From: Lycium barbarum
Taxonomy: Eukaryota > Streptophyta > Magnoliopsida > Solanales > Solanaceae
NCBI RefSeq assembly: GCF_019175385.1
Contig: NC_083344.1
Location: 61,442,782-61,506,781 of the forward strand
Direction of reading: 5' to 3'
DNA length: 64,000 nt
The translations under genes and the position numbers were made by a program. This document shows, piece after piece, positions 10,405 to 22,129 of this stretch; position 1 is the first letter of the stretch, and each line of letters starts with the position of its first letter. The notes beneath the pieces were generated by a model, which made no database searches, was not told the origin of the DNA, and saw only the letters and a list, made by a program, of their open reading frames with translations.

Positions 10405-12396
10405 TGCCTTCAGCTCTTTCAATTCTGCCAGAGCCATTCGATAAGGAGGAATAGAAATAGGCTCAGTGTCAGGTAACACATCAATACCAAAGTCAATCTC
10501 TCTTTCCGGAGGAAGACCTGGAAGTTCGTTTGGAAATACATCTGGGAATTGATTCACTACCGGAACAGACTAGAAAGTTGGCACCCTTGCTTCTGTGTCA
10601 TGAACCCGAACTAGATGATAAATATAACCTTTAGCTATCAGTTTCTTGCCTTAAGGTAGGAAATAAACCTACCCTTTGAAGACGCCATATTACCCTTCCA
10701 TTCAAGCACGGGCTCTCCCGGAAATTGAAATCGAACCATCTTCGTCCGGCAATCAACATTGGCATAGCACGAGGCCAACCAATCCATACCCATAATTACA
10801 TCGAAATCTATCATTTCTAGCTCGATCAAATCGGCTTTGGTCTGGCGGTCACATATCACAATGACACAATTTTTGTACACTTTCCTCGCTATTACCGGAT
10901 CACCAACTGGAGTGAATACCTCAAAAGGTTTAATTGGCTCGGATTGCACCCCAATACAATCAGCAACATACGGAGTGACATAAGAGAAAGTAGAACCTGG
11001 ATCGATCAAAGCATATACATCACGGGAAAATATAGTCAATGTACCTGTGACAACATATGGGGAAGACTCAAGATCCTGTCGCCAAACTAAAACATATACG
11101 CGGGGCTGAACAACACCTGAAGTAGATTCTCCCCCTTTACCTCTGCCTCTACCTGCTGTAGTCTGAGAAGTCTGTGCTATCGGGCGTACTGAAGAAGACC
11201 CAGCTGCTGATCCTGTAGGCTGAGTCCCAACTCTACCTCTCGTCGAAGGACAATCTCTCATCATATGACCAACTTGCCCGCATGCATAACATGTATCCGA
11301 ACCCTGACAGCACTGCCCGTAATGCAATCTACCACACTGGCTGCACCGCGGTACTGGGGGTCTCTGCTCACTAAAATCTCCCCTGAACTGAGAATCTAAG
11401 GCCCTCGAACTCTGGCCCTGTCCTGACTGAAAAGAACGATCAAACCTCCTATCTGAGAATCTGGGAGGCGCACTAGTCACTGACTGACCTGAGTGTCTAG
11501 AGTGCATCTATCTCGGTCCCCCTCTATATTCATTGCTCGCTCCCATAGATCTAGTCCTCTTACCTTGTCTTCTGTCACTATCACGATCACTTCTTTGCAG
11601 CTGTTGTCGTTCCTCAAGATTCTGAGCATGGGCCTGTATTCGGGAAATATCCATCGCGTCTTGCAAAGAGGCCGTCAGAAAATCTCTAAACAAATGTGGC
11701 CCCAAACCACTCACAAATCTATGGACCCGGTCTCCCATGTCGGCCACCATAGTTGGGGTATATCTAGCCAAAGAATTGAATTGCATACTATACTCTCGGG
11801 CACTCATGTTTCCTTGCTTTAGATTCAAGAACCTGTCCGCTCTAGCTCGGCGGACCTCGGGTGGTAAGTAATGACGAATAAAGGCATCCACAAATTCCTG
11901 CCAAACCGGAGGAGGCGCATTCTCTCCTCTTGATGCCATCCAATTGTTGTACTATAATACCGCCACATCGCGGAGTCTATAAGAGGCCAACTCCACGGAT
12001 TCGGTCTCAGAAGCATGAACAATCTTTAAGGTCCTCAACATTTCATCAATGAAGTTTTGCGGATCTTCGTCCAGCTTCGACCCAAAGAACTCCGGAGCAT
12101 TTAGAGTCATAAAATCATGGGCTCTCGTACTAGCTGAACGATCACTCGGGCCCGCATTCTGTCGTTGTGCCTGAGCGGCAACCAATTGTGTCAATAAATG
12201 TATGGCCTCGGTCACTTGTTGACCCGAAGCACCCGGTGGAGGGACCGGAGCTGAGGCTCCTCCTTGCTCCTACATTGGGCGAGGCCTCATTTTGTGATTC
12301 ACCTTCCCCTACATTCGTCGGGAGCTCTCGTTCCGCCTGCCTTTTCATCGTAGCTTTGCCCTTCTGGGCGGCTGTAGCTTTTCCCTTTGGCGGCAT
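10405..12396 (-). pseudogene. E2 gag-protease, broken
   Basis: Gag begins at ATG 12396 (MPPKGKATAAQKGKAT), 1 nt after a CTTTCAG. A frameshift near 12270 separates the basic N-terminus from the gag core ([40 protein letters not shown]). TAG at 11952-11954 (Trp in E5) and at 11508-11510 (Gln in E5) interrupt it. Zinc knuckle CYACGQVGHMMRDC and the aspartic protease motif LIDPGSTFSYV with IMGMDWL follow, ending near 10638; a further TAG is at 10570-10572. Gag forms the particle, and the protease matures the polyprotein. Confidence 0.9.
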
Positions 12397-12500
12397 TCTG
12401 AAAGCACAACACACTTTTAGGAAAACTGAAATCTTATGTATGGCTCTATCGCACGATCTAATAAGAAGAAAGATGGTCATTTTCCTAAATGCCCTGTAGC

Positions 12501-12540
12501 CTCTTGTTTATTAGCGTGGCGCGCAACACACCATAAACAA
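12501..12540 (-). promoter_or_regulatory. E2 leader hairpin with palindromic loop
   Basis: GTTTAT (12506-12511) pairs with ATAAAC (12533-12538). The inner stem around 12514-12531 has one mismatch, and the loop contains GCGCGC (12519-12524). Confidence 0.55.
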
Positions 12541-12583
12541 GACTCTACTAGACACGGCTCGTAGGCACTTGTTAGGACGAACT

Positions 12584-12595
12584 GCTCTGATACCA
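12584..12595 (-). promoter_or_regulatory. E2 primer-binding site (initiator tRNA-Met type)
   Basis: Minus strand TGGTATCAGAGC, a perfect match to the standard initiator tRNA-Met PBS, 4 nt from the 5' LTR end. Confidence 0.95.
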
Positions 12596-13003
12596 CTTTT
12601 GTCACGACCCAGCTAGGGCCGCGACGGGTACCCGGGGCTAACCACCGAGCACCGCTCGTGCTATCACTCATCTTGCTCGTTTAATGCTCTTTTATTACTC
12701 TTATAACCAAAACATGGGAAAGTCATAGTTCATATAAAAACATAAATACTTTTATATACATGTGCCTCTCGGCCATCAAAATACAATATACATAAACATG
12801 AAAAATGTGAGACCATACTACCCACACTGCGCATCTACGAGCCTCTACCGATATGCTATACATCTAGACGGGACAAGACTCCGTCGTGCCCGAAATATAC
12901 ATATCCACCAAAAAAAGTAATCATAAGCACCTCCGAACGATAGAGTGCTCTCTATCAGCTGACAGCTACTAAGAATCTGGATCGAGCTCACCTCCCTGCC
13001 TAC

Positions 13004-13060
13004 CTGTGGGCATGAACACAACGTGCAAAGAAAACGGACGTCAGTACGAATGTTGTACTG
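13004..13060 (-). promoter_or_regulatory. Conserved triple hairpin, E2 5' LTR
   Basis: In plus coordinates: CTGTG (13004-13008) with CACAA (13017-13021), CGTGC (13022-13026) with GGACG (13036-13040, one mismatch), CAGTAC (13042-13047) with GTACTG (13055-13060). The first stem uses TG/CA pairs where E1 uses CG/CG pairs. Confidence 0.55.
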
Positions 13061-14544
13061 AGTATGAGAGGCATAAACAATAACAATACATCAAATAAAT
13101 AAGAGAAGTATCAAATATGGAGCAACTGTATCTGGTTGTGAATCATATAGGAAGTAATGCATTCTGACTTACTTTATGCTCATCATCATCTCATGTATGC
13201 ATAACATGTATATGTGCCAGTAAACTGCCCGACCATATTGGTGCAGTGTGATAATCAATAACATTAGCCCGCGTCCAGGCCTCCCGCGTCCGGGGTACCA
13301 TATCATGCCGCCCACTAGTGGTGTCTGCCCATTCCATTTGGCCATGGTGTATTTCATAGCTGCCCGCCTTAGCGGTGACTGCCCGGCCAACTAGGTGCGG
13401 TGTAATATGATCATGACATGCTCATCATAAAATACTTATAATAATATGCTTATCATCATACATGCATAAGGACTCTAGAACAACTGTATGTTATCGAGGT
13501 GACGTAAGGTCGTGAACCCTCGATTCTATTATAAACATATATGAACATTCTGCCTCACCTTGAAAGGATTAGTATATATAAGGTGAGTGTATACAAGAAA
13601 TGACATCATTTACTTTATAAGAACGCCATATCATATCTCTTGACTCACATAACTATTCATGGTCTTAGGCTCTTGGCTTTCCGGAATATAGGAGAATCAT
13701 GGAAAGGAAGAGAAATCATATCATGAGATTCATGCCATAGAAAGAAAGGGACTAGCCTCACATACCTTTGTCATTTAGCTAAGCTATCGTTCACTTGTTC
13801 TCCTTCGATATCACGTCGTTACCTTCACGAGAGAATTTGGACTAACGTTAGTTAATAGACTACAAGAACGCATTGTGATTTCTAGGGAAAATTGGGCAGC
13901 ATTTCCTTTATTTCTACTACTTTTCCCATATTCTATATCAACTCCCAACATTCACAACAACATCCACAATATAGAGATCCACAATCATCATTTATATACA
14001 TTGAGTAAAATCCACCATTTCTCTACCATTTTTCCACATTTAATGGTCATAGCTCTTTATCGCGTTTTATCTTATATAATACTCATTTCATGGTCTAAAC
14101 ATCGTTTACAATGTATTCATAACTGTAACGCATCAACATTCATGATTCCATTCCACTATCATTTAATTGTGACACTATTCACTCAGTAATGGCCCATTTT
14201 CTATATTCTTCTACATTTCAAGTATCTAAGCCTTCCAATACCTTGAAAAACATGGTATAGTCATGAAAAATACCTTAGATGTTGGTTGAACAAGCCTTGA
14301 ATGAGAATACCCCTCTAGCACTAAAACCCTTCTTCACCTCTTTTGGGATTTCTTAGTTTGGATGAACTTTACTTGAGTTTCACACACTTTGTTTCATGAA
14401 TTTAATGTTGTTGATCCTTGATTTCGTTGGTATTCTTATGGTTGAAGTGTTTGGAGACTTTTCTAGAGGGTTCTTGAGTTGGAGAGTGGAGGATGAAATA
14501 AGATGGAATGGAAAAATGATCCCTTAAGTGATTTAAAAAGCTGG

Positions 14545-14705
14545 CCGACCAACATTATACGGACCAACATACGGTCCGTACTATTTATACGGACCGTATG
14601 TATGGGCGTACATTTGGTCCAGTGGCTGGTGGCCTTCTTGGCCAATTATACGGTCCAATCTACGGCTGGTATAAATTATACGGTCCGTAGATTGGGCCGT
14701 ATAAT
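14545..14705 (-). promoter_or_regulatory. Palindromic CGGACCG cluster in E2 5' LTR U3
   Basis: Same array as at 6955-7115, with a few base changes: repeated ATACGGACCGTAT and ACGGTCCGTA half-sites near the LTR start. Confidence 0.55.
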
Positions 14706-15045
14706 GCCCAGTGATTCCGTTTTCATTCTCGTTGTCTCGTTTGATCTCCGATCCTTATGGAACCTTCTTGGCACTTGTTTAACATCTCAACATCAACCCA
14801 AAGGGAGTTATTACACTTCTCTAAGACACCATTATGCCATCACAAAATCGTTGCTCGTTATTCTTACCCGATACACCACATATGGTTTGCTTTTGTTAGC
14901 AACTATCTTTCCTTATCTCCCACGCTTTTAAATTCTCGTTTAGGGTCGTCAAATTCTACTTCTTACTCATCAAAACACCGTATATGTCATGACCTTCGTT
15001 GTCCTATTCACAGTGCATGTAAGGGGAATTTTTCGAGGTGTAACA

Positions 15046-15315
15046 GGCGGACCTCATTAAAGCTCGCCTCCCACAGCAACGACCCCCTGACCACTACGGC
15101 GGACCCACTGCAACGGTCCATTTTGACTAGTAGCTCCGGTTTTTGCACCAGTTTTCACCAAAAAATCCCAACACCAATCCAAGGCCCTACAGACTCGAAC
15201 AAAACATGTACAAACACATAAAATCACACTACGGACTCACCCGCGGCCTCGAAATTCCCAACTAAGGTCTAGTTTTCTAAGTCATCCTCCCATGACGACC
15301 TAGCGGGTCGTTACA
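15046..15315 (-). repeat. 5' end fragment of another LTR, interrupted by E2
   Basis: On the minus strand it starts TGTAACGACCCGC at 15315, a typical plant gypsy LTR beginning, and continues 270 bp to the E2 end. E2 apparently inserted into this LTR (GGCGG next to E2 is the likely target sequence); the rest is not in the window. Its right edge meets LINE sequence directly, so it lies within the LINE. Confidence 0.6.
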
Positions 15316-15316
15316 G

Positions 15317-16585
15317 ATCAATTGTGGTACCTGATCCAAAATTTCAAAATCAACAGGATCCTCTTCTTTTGTAAATTAATCTCTGAAAAATCTAATTGCT
15401 TCCTTAGATAGTTCTTCTTCAGCTTCAATCCAGTTCCCATTTTGATCTTGGATTCTCTTCAATTGTATCCTTTTTCTTCTACCCTATACATAAGCATGGA
15501 ATTTTTTTTTGTTTCTATCCCCACCCTGGAACCAGTGCATTCCTGTTTTTTGTTTCCAAAAAGCTTCTTTAAAATGAAGATATTTGTTCAAATCAGCATG
15601 TACTTTATGTAATTTTTCCCTATTCATTGGTGTGGGATGAAGTTCAAATTGAATCTCATGAACTTTAACCACATCTTTTAAACTCTCTCTCTCTCTTTCT
15701 CTCTCTCTCAAAATATTCCCAAAAGTACTCTTGCTCCATTGAACCAAAGGAGCCTTTACCTTTTTCAATTTTTGATGGAAAATGGTGAAAGGATTTGCCA
15801 TAAAATCAACTGTCCACTGTTCCTTAACAATATCCATAAAATTATCATGTCTTGCCCAAAGTTTAAGAACTTAAAAAGCTTCTTAATAGGGATGACTTCT
15901 CCAGCATAGGATATTATTAATAGGGAATGATCAAACCTTGTTTTGATTAAGTGTGAAACCTCAATCCCAGGATAATTATTCTGAAGAGCTTGATTACTCA
16001 TACACCTATATAATCTTTTAAAAATACAGTCCTCTCCACTTTTCCCATTCCACCAAGTATATTTATTTCCCTTGAAACCCAAATCCACTATTCCACAATT
16101 TTGTATGCACCCTCTAAAGTCTTGGATTTCTGATATTGTGACAGGTAGCCCTCCATATTTCTCCTGTTCTGAATAGATAACATTAAAATCTCCTCCAATC
16201 ATCCATGGTTGTGTAATAATTGTAGCTAAATGCTCCAAATATTCCCATAGTTCAAGTCTTTTTGATTGGGTACATTTAGCATATACCAAAGAAATTACCA
16301 ATCCCTCCCGATTCTCTTGCATTTTAAGGCTGAGAGTTAATTGTTATGGATGATCCATGATGAACTGTACTTCAAACATCTCATCTATTAATGCCCAAAT
16401 CTTTCCTGCACTATTTACCACAACATGCTATAAACCAATCCTCCTTTTGTATTCTTTCACTTTGTCTGCATCCTGAAAAGGTTCTAATAAACCAATGAAA
16501 CCAAAATGATATTTTTGATGCATCTTGATAAGCCTTGGAAAAGCCTCCATTGTATTGACAGATTTAATATTCCATATAATAGCAT
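15317..16585 (-). pseudogene. LINE ORF2 fragment: AP-type endonuclease
   Basis: The reading frame begins at ATG 16585 (MNAIIWNIKSVNT), a typical start of plant L1 ORF2. GGDFNVIYSEQEKYGG and FDHSLL (usually SDHSPL) identify the endonuclease/exonuclease/phosphatase domain that nicks target DNA. A stop at about 16323-16325 precedes the 16322-15765 block; a frameshift near 15840 (FLNF-GQD versus a second frame with MDIVKEQWTVDF) leads to the WFQGGDRNKKKFHAYV block, which precedes RT in intact L1s, with a stop at 15484-15486. RT itself is missing. A GA microsatellite adds a run of Arg-Glu codons. Confidence 0.85.
15683..15709. repeat. CT/GA microsatellite in LINE ORF2
   Basis: CT repeats broken by one TTT. 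It is in frame as repeated Arg-Glu codons on the minus strand. Confidence 0.9.
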
Positions 16586-18637
16586 TCATCGTGGATTATT
16601 AGATTTATTAATTGTTCTTCTTGTTTGAACTCCACTACCAATTGGAACATTACTACTTTGTTCTTCTTTCCCCTTCCTATTCCTTTCTCGAATTGTTTAG
16701 GAGATATATCTCCTGCTCTAGCCACAGCCTTCAAAGTATGTGCAATAGAATGTACATCAAGATCTTTTGCCCCTGTTGACTCCATCTTCTTTTCTGTATT
16801 TTACTTGTGACCTGCACTATTTGTCCAGCCTTTTTATTCATGTTAATCTCCTGAAGAGCATTCTCATTCCCATTGTTTGTATCACCTGATTGATTTGCTA
16901 AGCTTCCTCCATGTTTGCTTGTTGAATCATGTGTATCAGGTGGATCTCCTATAATAGCTGCTTGCATATCATTCCTATCTGGTGATATTGTGTCATCTGT
17001 CTATCCTGCACCCCTTCTGCACCTCCTCTTTGTATCTCCACTTCTTGTTCCTATTTATCTTTCTGTATCAATGGTGTACCTCCATTGATTGATGTGCTCT
17101 TGTCCTGAGTTATATGCTTACCAAAATCCCCTGCATCTTGTACTTGTTGTTAACTTCATCATCTTCCATCTCCTCATTATACTTGCATGGACTGATTTCT
17201 TTTGTATCCATTGTTCTGTTTGTGCTACTTTCTTTGCTTGTTTGTGCTGATGCTTTGTTGTTACTGCTTACTGCACTTTCCTTGCTCTTCTGTGAAGATT
17301 CTCCTATATGAACCTTGATGTTTGCTATCTGAGATTTCTCTACATCTCTCTCTAAACCTTTCTTATTGCTAGTAGACCTTATCTCATGCATCTCTTTATT
17401 ATGTTGCAGATCTGAAGGATTAAAAGCCTCCTGATTGTCATTATTCTCTTCTTCCTCCTCTTTGTCAGCATCTCTCCGAATGTCAAAGGTATTGTGTGTT
17501 TCTACTTTCTCTTCTTCTTTCTGACTGCTATTCTCCCCTACTTCACCAATTATTATTCCACTTGAATCTCTTATGTACTTATTCTTCATTCTTGTTTGGC
17601 TTGCATGTTTCCTACCATTTTCCCACTACCCAGAATTTTCTTTTGATTAGCAACAGTACCCAATTCATTGTTGTTCCCAGTTGCATTGTGCTCTTTCTTC
17701 ATCTCTTCTCTGTATTGTCTTTCTAGTTCTGGATGTAGTGCCCTGCATTCCTTCTCATTATGACCCTGTAGCTTTAAATGATTGCAGTATTTAAGAAGGT
17801 AGTCATACTTGATTTGAATCCACTTAGAATGAATTTTTCCTGTTTCATCATCCTCTTTTGATATGTGAATTCTCTTTGGCTGTTCTGCTAACAAATTTAT
17901 CTCCACCTTTACTTTTGCACAACTAGGTCTGGTTTTGTTGGCAGTGGCCATATCAACAGTCAATGGTTTCCCCAAAGCTGATGCCATTGAGAAGACTGCT
18001 TCTCTAGCAAAGAAGTTTGGAGGCAAATCAGGAAAACTAATCTAGGTTAATGTTACATAAGTTTTCTCATTAGGTTTAAACTAAGGGGTCCAAATTAATG
18101 GTCTCAGTCAGCATTATCTTGATTAAACTTTGATGTAATAAGCCGGAGGAGATAGTTTTATCACATAGTCTTCTAAAAGTGATAATCTAATCAATATATG
18201 CCTGTCCTCAATCAAACCATAGCTTGACCTTTAATACCACACTGATCTGGAATAGTTGTCCTCAACTCCTTGATATTTATTATATCGTAAGAAAAATTTG
18301 CCAAAACAGCATATTGAAGATTTTCTTTTAGAATAAATTGTTTGACATCGAAAAATTTCCATGACACATGTGGTTCTCCTTATACATTTACCACTGGCTT
18401 ATGAGGCCCTTGTGGTTTGTTAGTTTGTAGTGTTGGCTTTAACAAATTAGCATACTTCATCGCGTTAGGCAAAGCATTAGGGTTCGTTGATGATGTTGCA
18501 CCAATCTCATTATTGAGTGACATAGGCTTAATTTCAGTCGAGGGTAAATGGTTTAAAGTGTTGGAAGGTTGTTGTATAGGTTGAAACGCCGGTGGAACAG
18601 CCACCGGTGGAGGCTGTCCACCGACCGGATTGGCCAT
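16586..18637 (-). pseudogene. LINE ORF1 (DUF4283/zinc-knuckle nucleic-acid-binding protein), broken
   Basis: Starts at ATG 18637 (MANPVGGQPPPVAVPPAFQP), a proline-rich N-terminus open to 18380. The 18379-18027 interval still encodes DUF4283-like pieces (SWKFFDVKQFILKENLQYAV) but with several stops. 18026-17586 is open and holds PNFFAREAVFSMASALGKPL and the knuckle CNHLKLQGHNEKEC (CX2-type spacing degenerate). 17589-17110 is a highly charged, Lys/Glu/Ser-rich tail in a new frame; frames 16967-16731 and 16785-16564 continue it. ORF1 of plant L1s binds the LINE RNA. Not functional. Confidence 0.8.
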
Positions 18638-18860
18638 GGAGGTCGGTTCAATGGTTATTTTTGGTTGCTAGGTCTTTTGCCTAGAGAGCATTATTTTTTG
18701 TTGCTAATAAACTTGTTGATTACCTTGCTAATCTGGGATTTGAAGATGAGCAGTTGATGCAGTTTCAGAGCTTCCACAAAATGTCATCTACAGGTGGAAG
18801 GATTTTGAATATAGAGAAAGCTCAAATCCTTTCTCTAGGAATCAGAACCAAGAAAATCCA
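18638..18860 (-). other. Probable LINE 5' untranslated region
   Basis: Sequence upstream of the ORF1 start on the minus strand, without reading frame or recognised motif. The border is not defined by a target-site duplication I could find. Confidence 0.35.
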
Positions 18861-20740
18861 GCAATGATTGAGTTGTAGATTCAGAGGAAAATCAAGCTTG
18901 AGACGTATCAAACGATACAAAAGAGTTTTATTCATATTGTTTTTAGTTCATTTCTGCCAAAATATATAGTTGCACTTGAGATTTATATCTCAAAGGCGGC
19001 TAGGGGCCAAAAACTTGATTAGTTTACTTTCTGCTTTGTTTTTTATTACTTTTTGGACATTTGCTATTCCTTTCCAATTCATTAATAAATCCCCAAAATT
19101 TTTATTAAAAAAAATCTCCAACCTTGATCCGAAGGTATATGAATTTGATTTATTTAAAAAATTTGGTGGCACTAACACTGACTTTTCATGCAAGCATAAA
19201 AAGATATGGAGATGTTCAAGATTCTTGAAGATCAAAAGGAAAGTGTTGATCTTGGTTTAAACTTTGAATCTCGATATAGGATGATATGTTTGAGAAAGCA
19301 TGGTACCAAGTTACTACTAAGAAAGTGGGATTTAGTTCGGCCACATGCAAAGCTTTGTTGCAACATGATGAAGCTCTACGACAAGTTAGAAAATGTAACT
19401 TATAGCTTGGTGAGTATTGGTTGTTCCCAATTTTTTGCTAATCTGTCGCTGTTTAAGGAGCCTTTATACTTGAGGACAGGTCTTTCTTAACTGGGGGAGA
19501 ATGATGAAAGTTCAAGTGTGTGTTTGGTATGATGGAACTTGAAAAATATTTTCTCAGAAAATAAATGATTTTCCTACTCATTTTCTTGTGTTTGGTACGC
19601 AAGTTGGAAAATCTCATTTTAAGAGCATTTCCATACCTTCAAAGCAAAATCATTGTGAAGTTTTTGAATTCGGAGTGTAACTTTTTTATGGTAGGAAGTA
19701 CGGGCTAGGAGGTGCAGTAGGCTGCGGAGGAGGGGGGTTAAAGGTAAAAAAGGCTTTTAAAAACTTTTTCATTTTTTTTAAAGTACAATCTCTGTATTTT
19801 GTTCCTTTTTCTTGACTTATTATTAAGTCATAGGCCGATTCTCTTCTGATTTAGACATGTAACTTCTTTGAGATTTGGATTTTGTTTTTATGGTAGGTAT
19901 AACACAGGTGAAAACATATAATGCTGAGGTATAACCCCTTTAAAATTTGCCAAGGTCTGCTCTTTTTTCCTCTTCTTCTCGACTTTTTCCTTTTTTACTC
20001 TTAAATTATAAAAATTTCAACATGAATTTTCCTGGTGCTTAATCTTTTTTTGTGTTCTCTTTTTCACTGCGTATCAAGCTACAAATTGTGACGCCTTTGT
20101 TTTTAGGTCATGCAATTAAAAGGTAGTGCTATTTTGGAAAATAACATGCACAATTCAAGGCATTTAATATACTTAGGTTTGTTTGATGAAATAGATAAAC
20201 AAATTTTGCCTGTTCTATGCAATATCTGATTCCCAGAGTGATTTATTTTTACTTTGATAGGTTGAGTTAACAATTGACCCTTATTGATGTCTGGCTCTTC
20301 TTGGTTGATTCCCACGAGCTAACCATATTAATCAATTTCCAACAAATTATATTTCAATGGAGCACAAACAGTCAATGGATTGCTTGTTTTTCTTTTTGGG
20401 TTTTCACTTATTTGAAGTCATCGTTTGCAATTGTTGCCTGGTCGTATTTATTGGTTGGTGATCTATTTCAGTTCTTGTGAATTTTAGGTGCGAATGCATT
20501 GATGACATTTGCATTTGCTACTTTTCATATACTGAAACTAATTGCAATTTCTACATGATAATTTATTTCCACTTACTCTGTTATGGAATTCCTGTAGAAG
20601 CAATAAGAGGCATGTTTTGTGGAGCAACTAGAGTTACCACTTATGAAATCAACAGAGTAGTCCAAACTTTTTTGCTTTGCAGTTTTCTTGCTGTTAAGAT
20701 GATTTCTAATCCGGGAAGCAAGAGGGAATCTTGAGATACA
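18861..20740. other. AT-rich intergenic stretch without identified gene
   Basis: Only short chance reading frames are present. T-rich runs occur near 19960-20090. The 18970-19500 part contains overlapping short frames on both strands that I do not recognise. I see no tRNA, promoter or repeat boundary that I can name. Confidence 0.4.
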
Positions 20741-20744
20741 CAAG

Positions 20745-20849
20745 TAGTTACAAAGTTCGTTCGTGCGTTTGATCCACGAAGAACAACAACAGCCTGATTG
20801 TTGGCATGAGCAGCTTCCTCTGCAGTTTCATAAGTTCCAAGCCACATTC
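20745..20849 (-). pseudogene. AP2/ERF DNA-binding domain fragment
   Basis: The minus-strand frame reads [20 protein letters not shown] then [10 protein letters not shown], which is the C-terminal half of the plant AP2/ERF domain (usual WLGTF-TAEEAARAYD-AA...LRG-ARTNF). The GCC-box-contacting N-terminal half is missing, and Arg-Ala-Tyr-Asp reads His-Ala-Asn-Asn. The frame runs on to 20641 without further similarity. It is a small relic or captured exon fragment, not a gene. The short length is the main doubt. Confidence 0.7.
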
Positions 20850-21560
20850 TTATCTTTTGTGTTATGTCTTTAATCTCAGCTCTTTTGTGTTATGCCTCTA
20901 ATCTCAGCTATTCATTTTCCTGAAGGCCTGTGTCTCGCCGTACAATTTTGTTGGTGCATTTTCTTCTCTTTCTCCCCATGAATTTGGTTGCTTTCTTCCT
21001 TGAAATTTCTTATGTTTGCTGCTGATTTTAGAAAATTTCCGTTGAACCAAATTTTGAGAGAAAAAAAGAACAACGATAGAAGAAACAAGTAGTACTAGGA
21101 CTTTGAGAAAGTTTATTTACATGTATTTGTTGTTTTTGTTGTTTATATATATACTAGTGGCATTTGCCCGGGCTTACACTAACATTAAAAATTAAATGCG
21201 TAATTACTTTTTATTTTTTCCCGTTTTTTGTGATATTAAGTTATTGAAAGAGTAGTTTGATTTTCAACAAACTCCAAAAAATAAATCATAGTATAAAAGT
21301 ATTTAAAAGTTAGAGAAGAATTTCATTTTATATTCAAATAAATGCACGATATAAAAGATCTTCTCTTTTATAACAACATTGAAATGTTTTTGAGAATATA
21401 ACGTCCAATAATTGAAATTGAACTTTATCATATGTTGGATTAATCTCGCTCATTTTTTTTTGGATTAAAACCAGTGTTGATTACCGAACTATTGCAATAA
21501 GATATTTGGGTCTTCAAGAAATGCTAAAACGATTTTTAACTTCAAGTGAATAAAGAAACT
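20850..21560. other. AT-rich stretch, possible repeat border at about 21150
   Basis: No gene. Near 21152-21172 the words TATATACTAGTGGCATTTGC and then CCGGGC appear, similar to the border of dispersed plant repeats I have seen, but I cannot assign a family. Confidence 0.25.
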
Positions 21561-21561
21561 A

Positions 21562-21737
21562 CTCCCTCTGTCCCAAAAAGATTGTCCTCATTTCCTTTTT
21601 AGTCTGTCCCAAAAAGATTGTCACCTTTCTATTTTTACAAACAATTTAACTTTATGCGATGATTTACAACCACACAAATATCTAAGGCTTACTTTGGACC
21701 ACACATTTCAAAAGTCTTCCTTTATTTTTTAAACTTT
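21562..21737 (+). mobile_element. Stowaway-like MITE, left part
   Basis: Starts CTCCCTCTGTCCC directly after TA (21560-21561), the terminal repeat and target dinucleotide of Tc1/mariner-derived Stowaway MITEs. The phrase GTCCCAAAAAGATTGTC occurs twice. No right terminal repeat is found; the CACTA terminus begins at 21738, so that element probably inserted into the MITE. Confidence 0.65.
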
Positions 21738-22090
21738 CACTACTAAAAAAACAGTGTTCAGCGACAGCCTCTTTTCGTCACTAAATAGCGACCAATTTAG
21801 TTACAGAATCGTGATTCCGTCGCGAAATAAGAAATTAAAACATAACTATATAATATAGCAACGGATTAGCGATGAAAACTAATATCCGTCACTAATTTTG
21901 GCGCATTCACTTTAGCTACAGAATTAGCGACAAAAATTTTGTAGCTAAATTAATTAGAAATTAACGATGGATATAGCGACTGTTAGTCTGTTTCTAGTTA
22001 TAATTGAAATATAAAAATATTTTAAAAGCAATTGCGACGAAAAAATATCCGTCGCTAGTATTTTTCAAAAATAGTTAAAATATCTTTTGT
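21738..22090 (+). mobile_element. CACTA (En/Spm-type) transposon terminus
   Basis: CACTACTAAAAAAACAGTG fits a CACTA terminal inverted repeat. The following 350 bp contain many subterminal copies of TAGCGAC, CCGTCGC and GCGACGA, the arrangement used by CACTA transposases. I found no matching right terminus or transposase within the window, so only this end is supported. Confidence 0.65.
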
Positions 22091-22129
22091 TAGGTCACCA
22101 GCTAATAACATTTCACCCAATTTTATTTT

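Larger units (their letters stand above)
5747..15045 (-). mobile_element. E2: decayed full-length chromovirus (Ty3/gypsy, Tekay/Del-like)
   Basis: Minus-strand element: 5' LTR 12600-15045, PBS 12584-12595, gag-PR-RT-RNase H-integrase-chromodomain remnants 12396 to about 7690, PPT 7457-7471 and 3' LTR 5747-7456. The 3' LTR lacks its last 736 bp because E1 abuts it. LTRs share length without gaps over 1710 bp, with base changes of roughly 2-3 percent by eye. Many nonsense changes and frameshifts make it non-functional. It sits inside another LTR (15046-15315). Confidence 0.92.
12600..15045 (-). repeat. E2 5' LTR, 2446 bp, complete
   Basis: On the minus strand it starts TGTTACACCTCG (15045) and ends CTGGGTCGTGACA (12600). 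Same family and almost the same length as the E5 LTR (2443 bp). It includes the CGGACCG cluster (14545-14705), the inverted repeat CTCACCTT/AAGGTGAG (13554-13587) and the triple hairpin. Confidence 0.93.
15316..18860 (-). mobile_element. L1-type LINE, 5' portion only, minus strand
   Basis: ORF1 with proline-rich N-terminus, DUF4283-like region and zinc knuckle, then ORF2 with the endonuclease domain. Reverse transcriptase and the 3' end are absent because the LTR fragment starts at 15315. Retention of the 5' end and loss of the 3' end is the opposite of usual LINE 5' truncation, and fits later interruption. Right boundary (5' UTR) is approximate. Confidence 0.82.
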
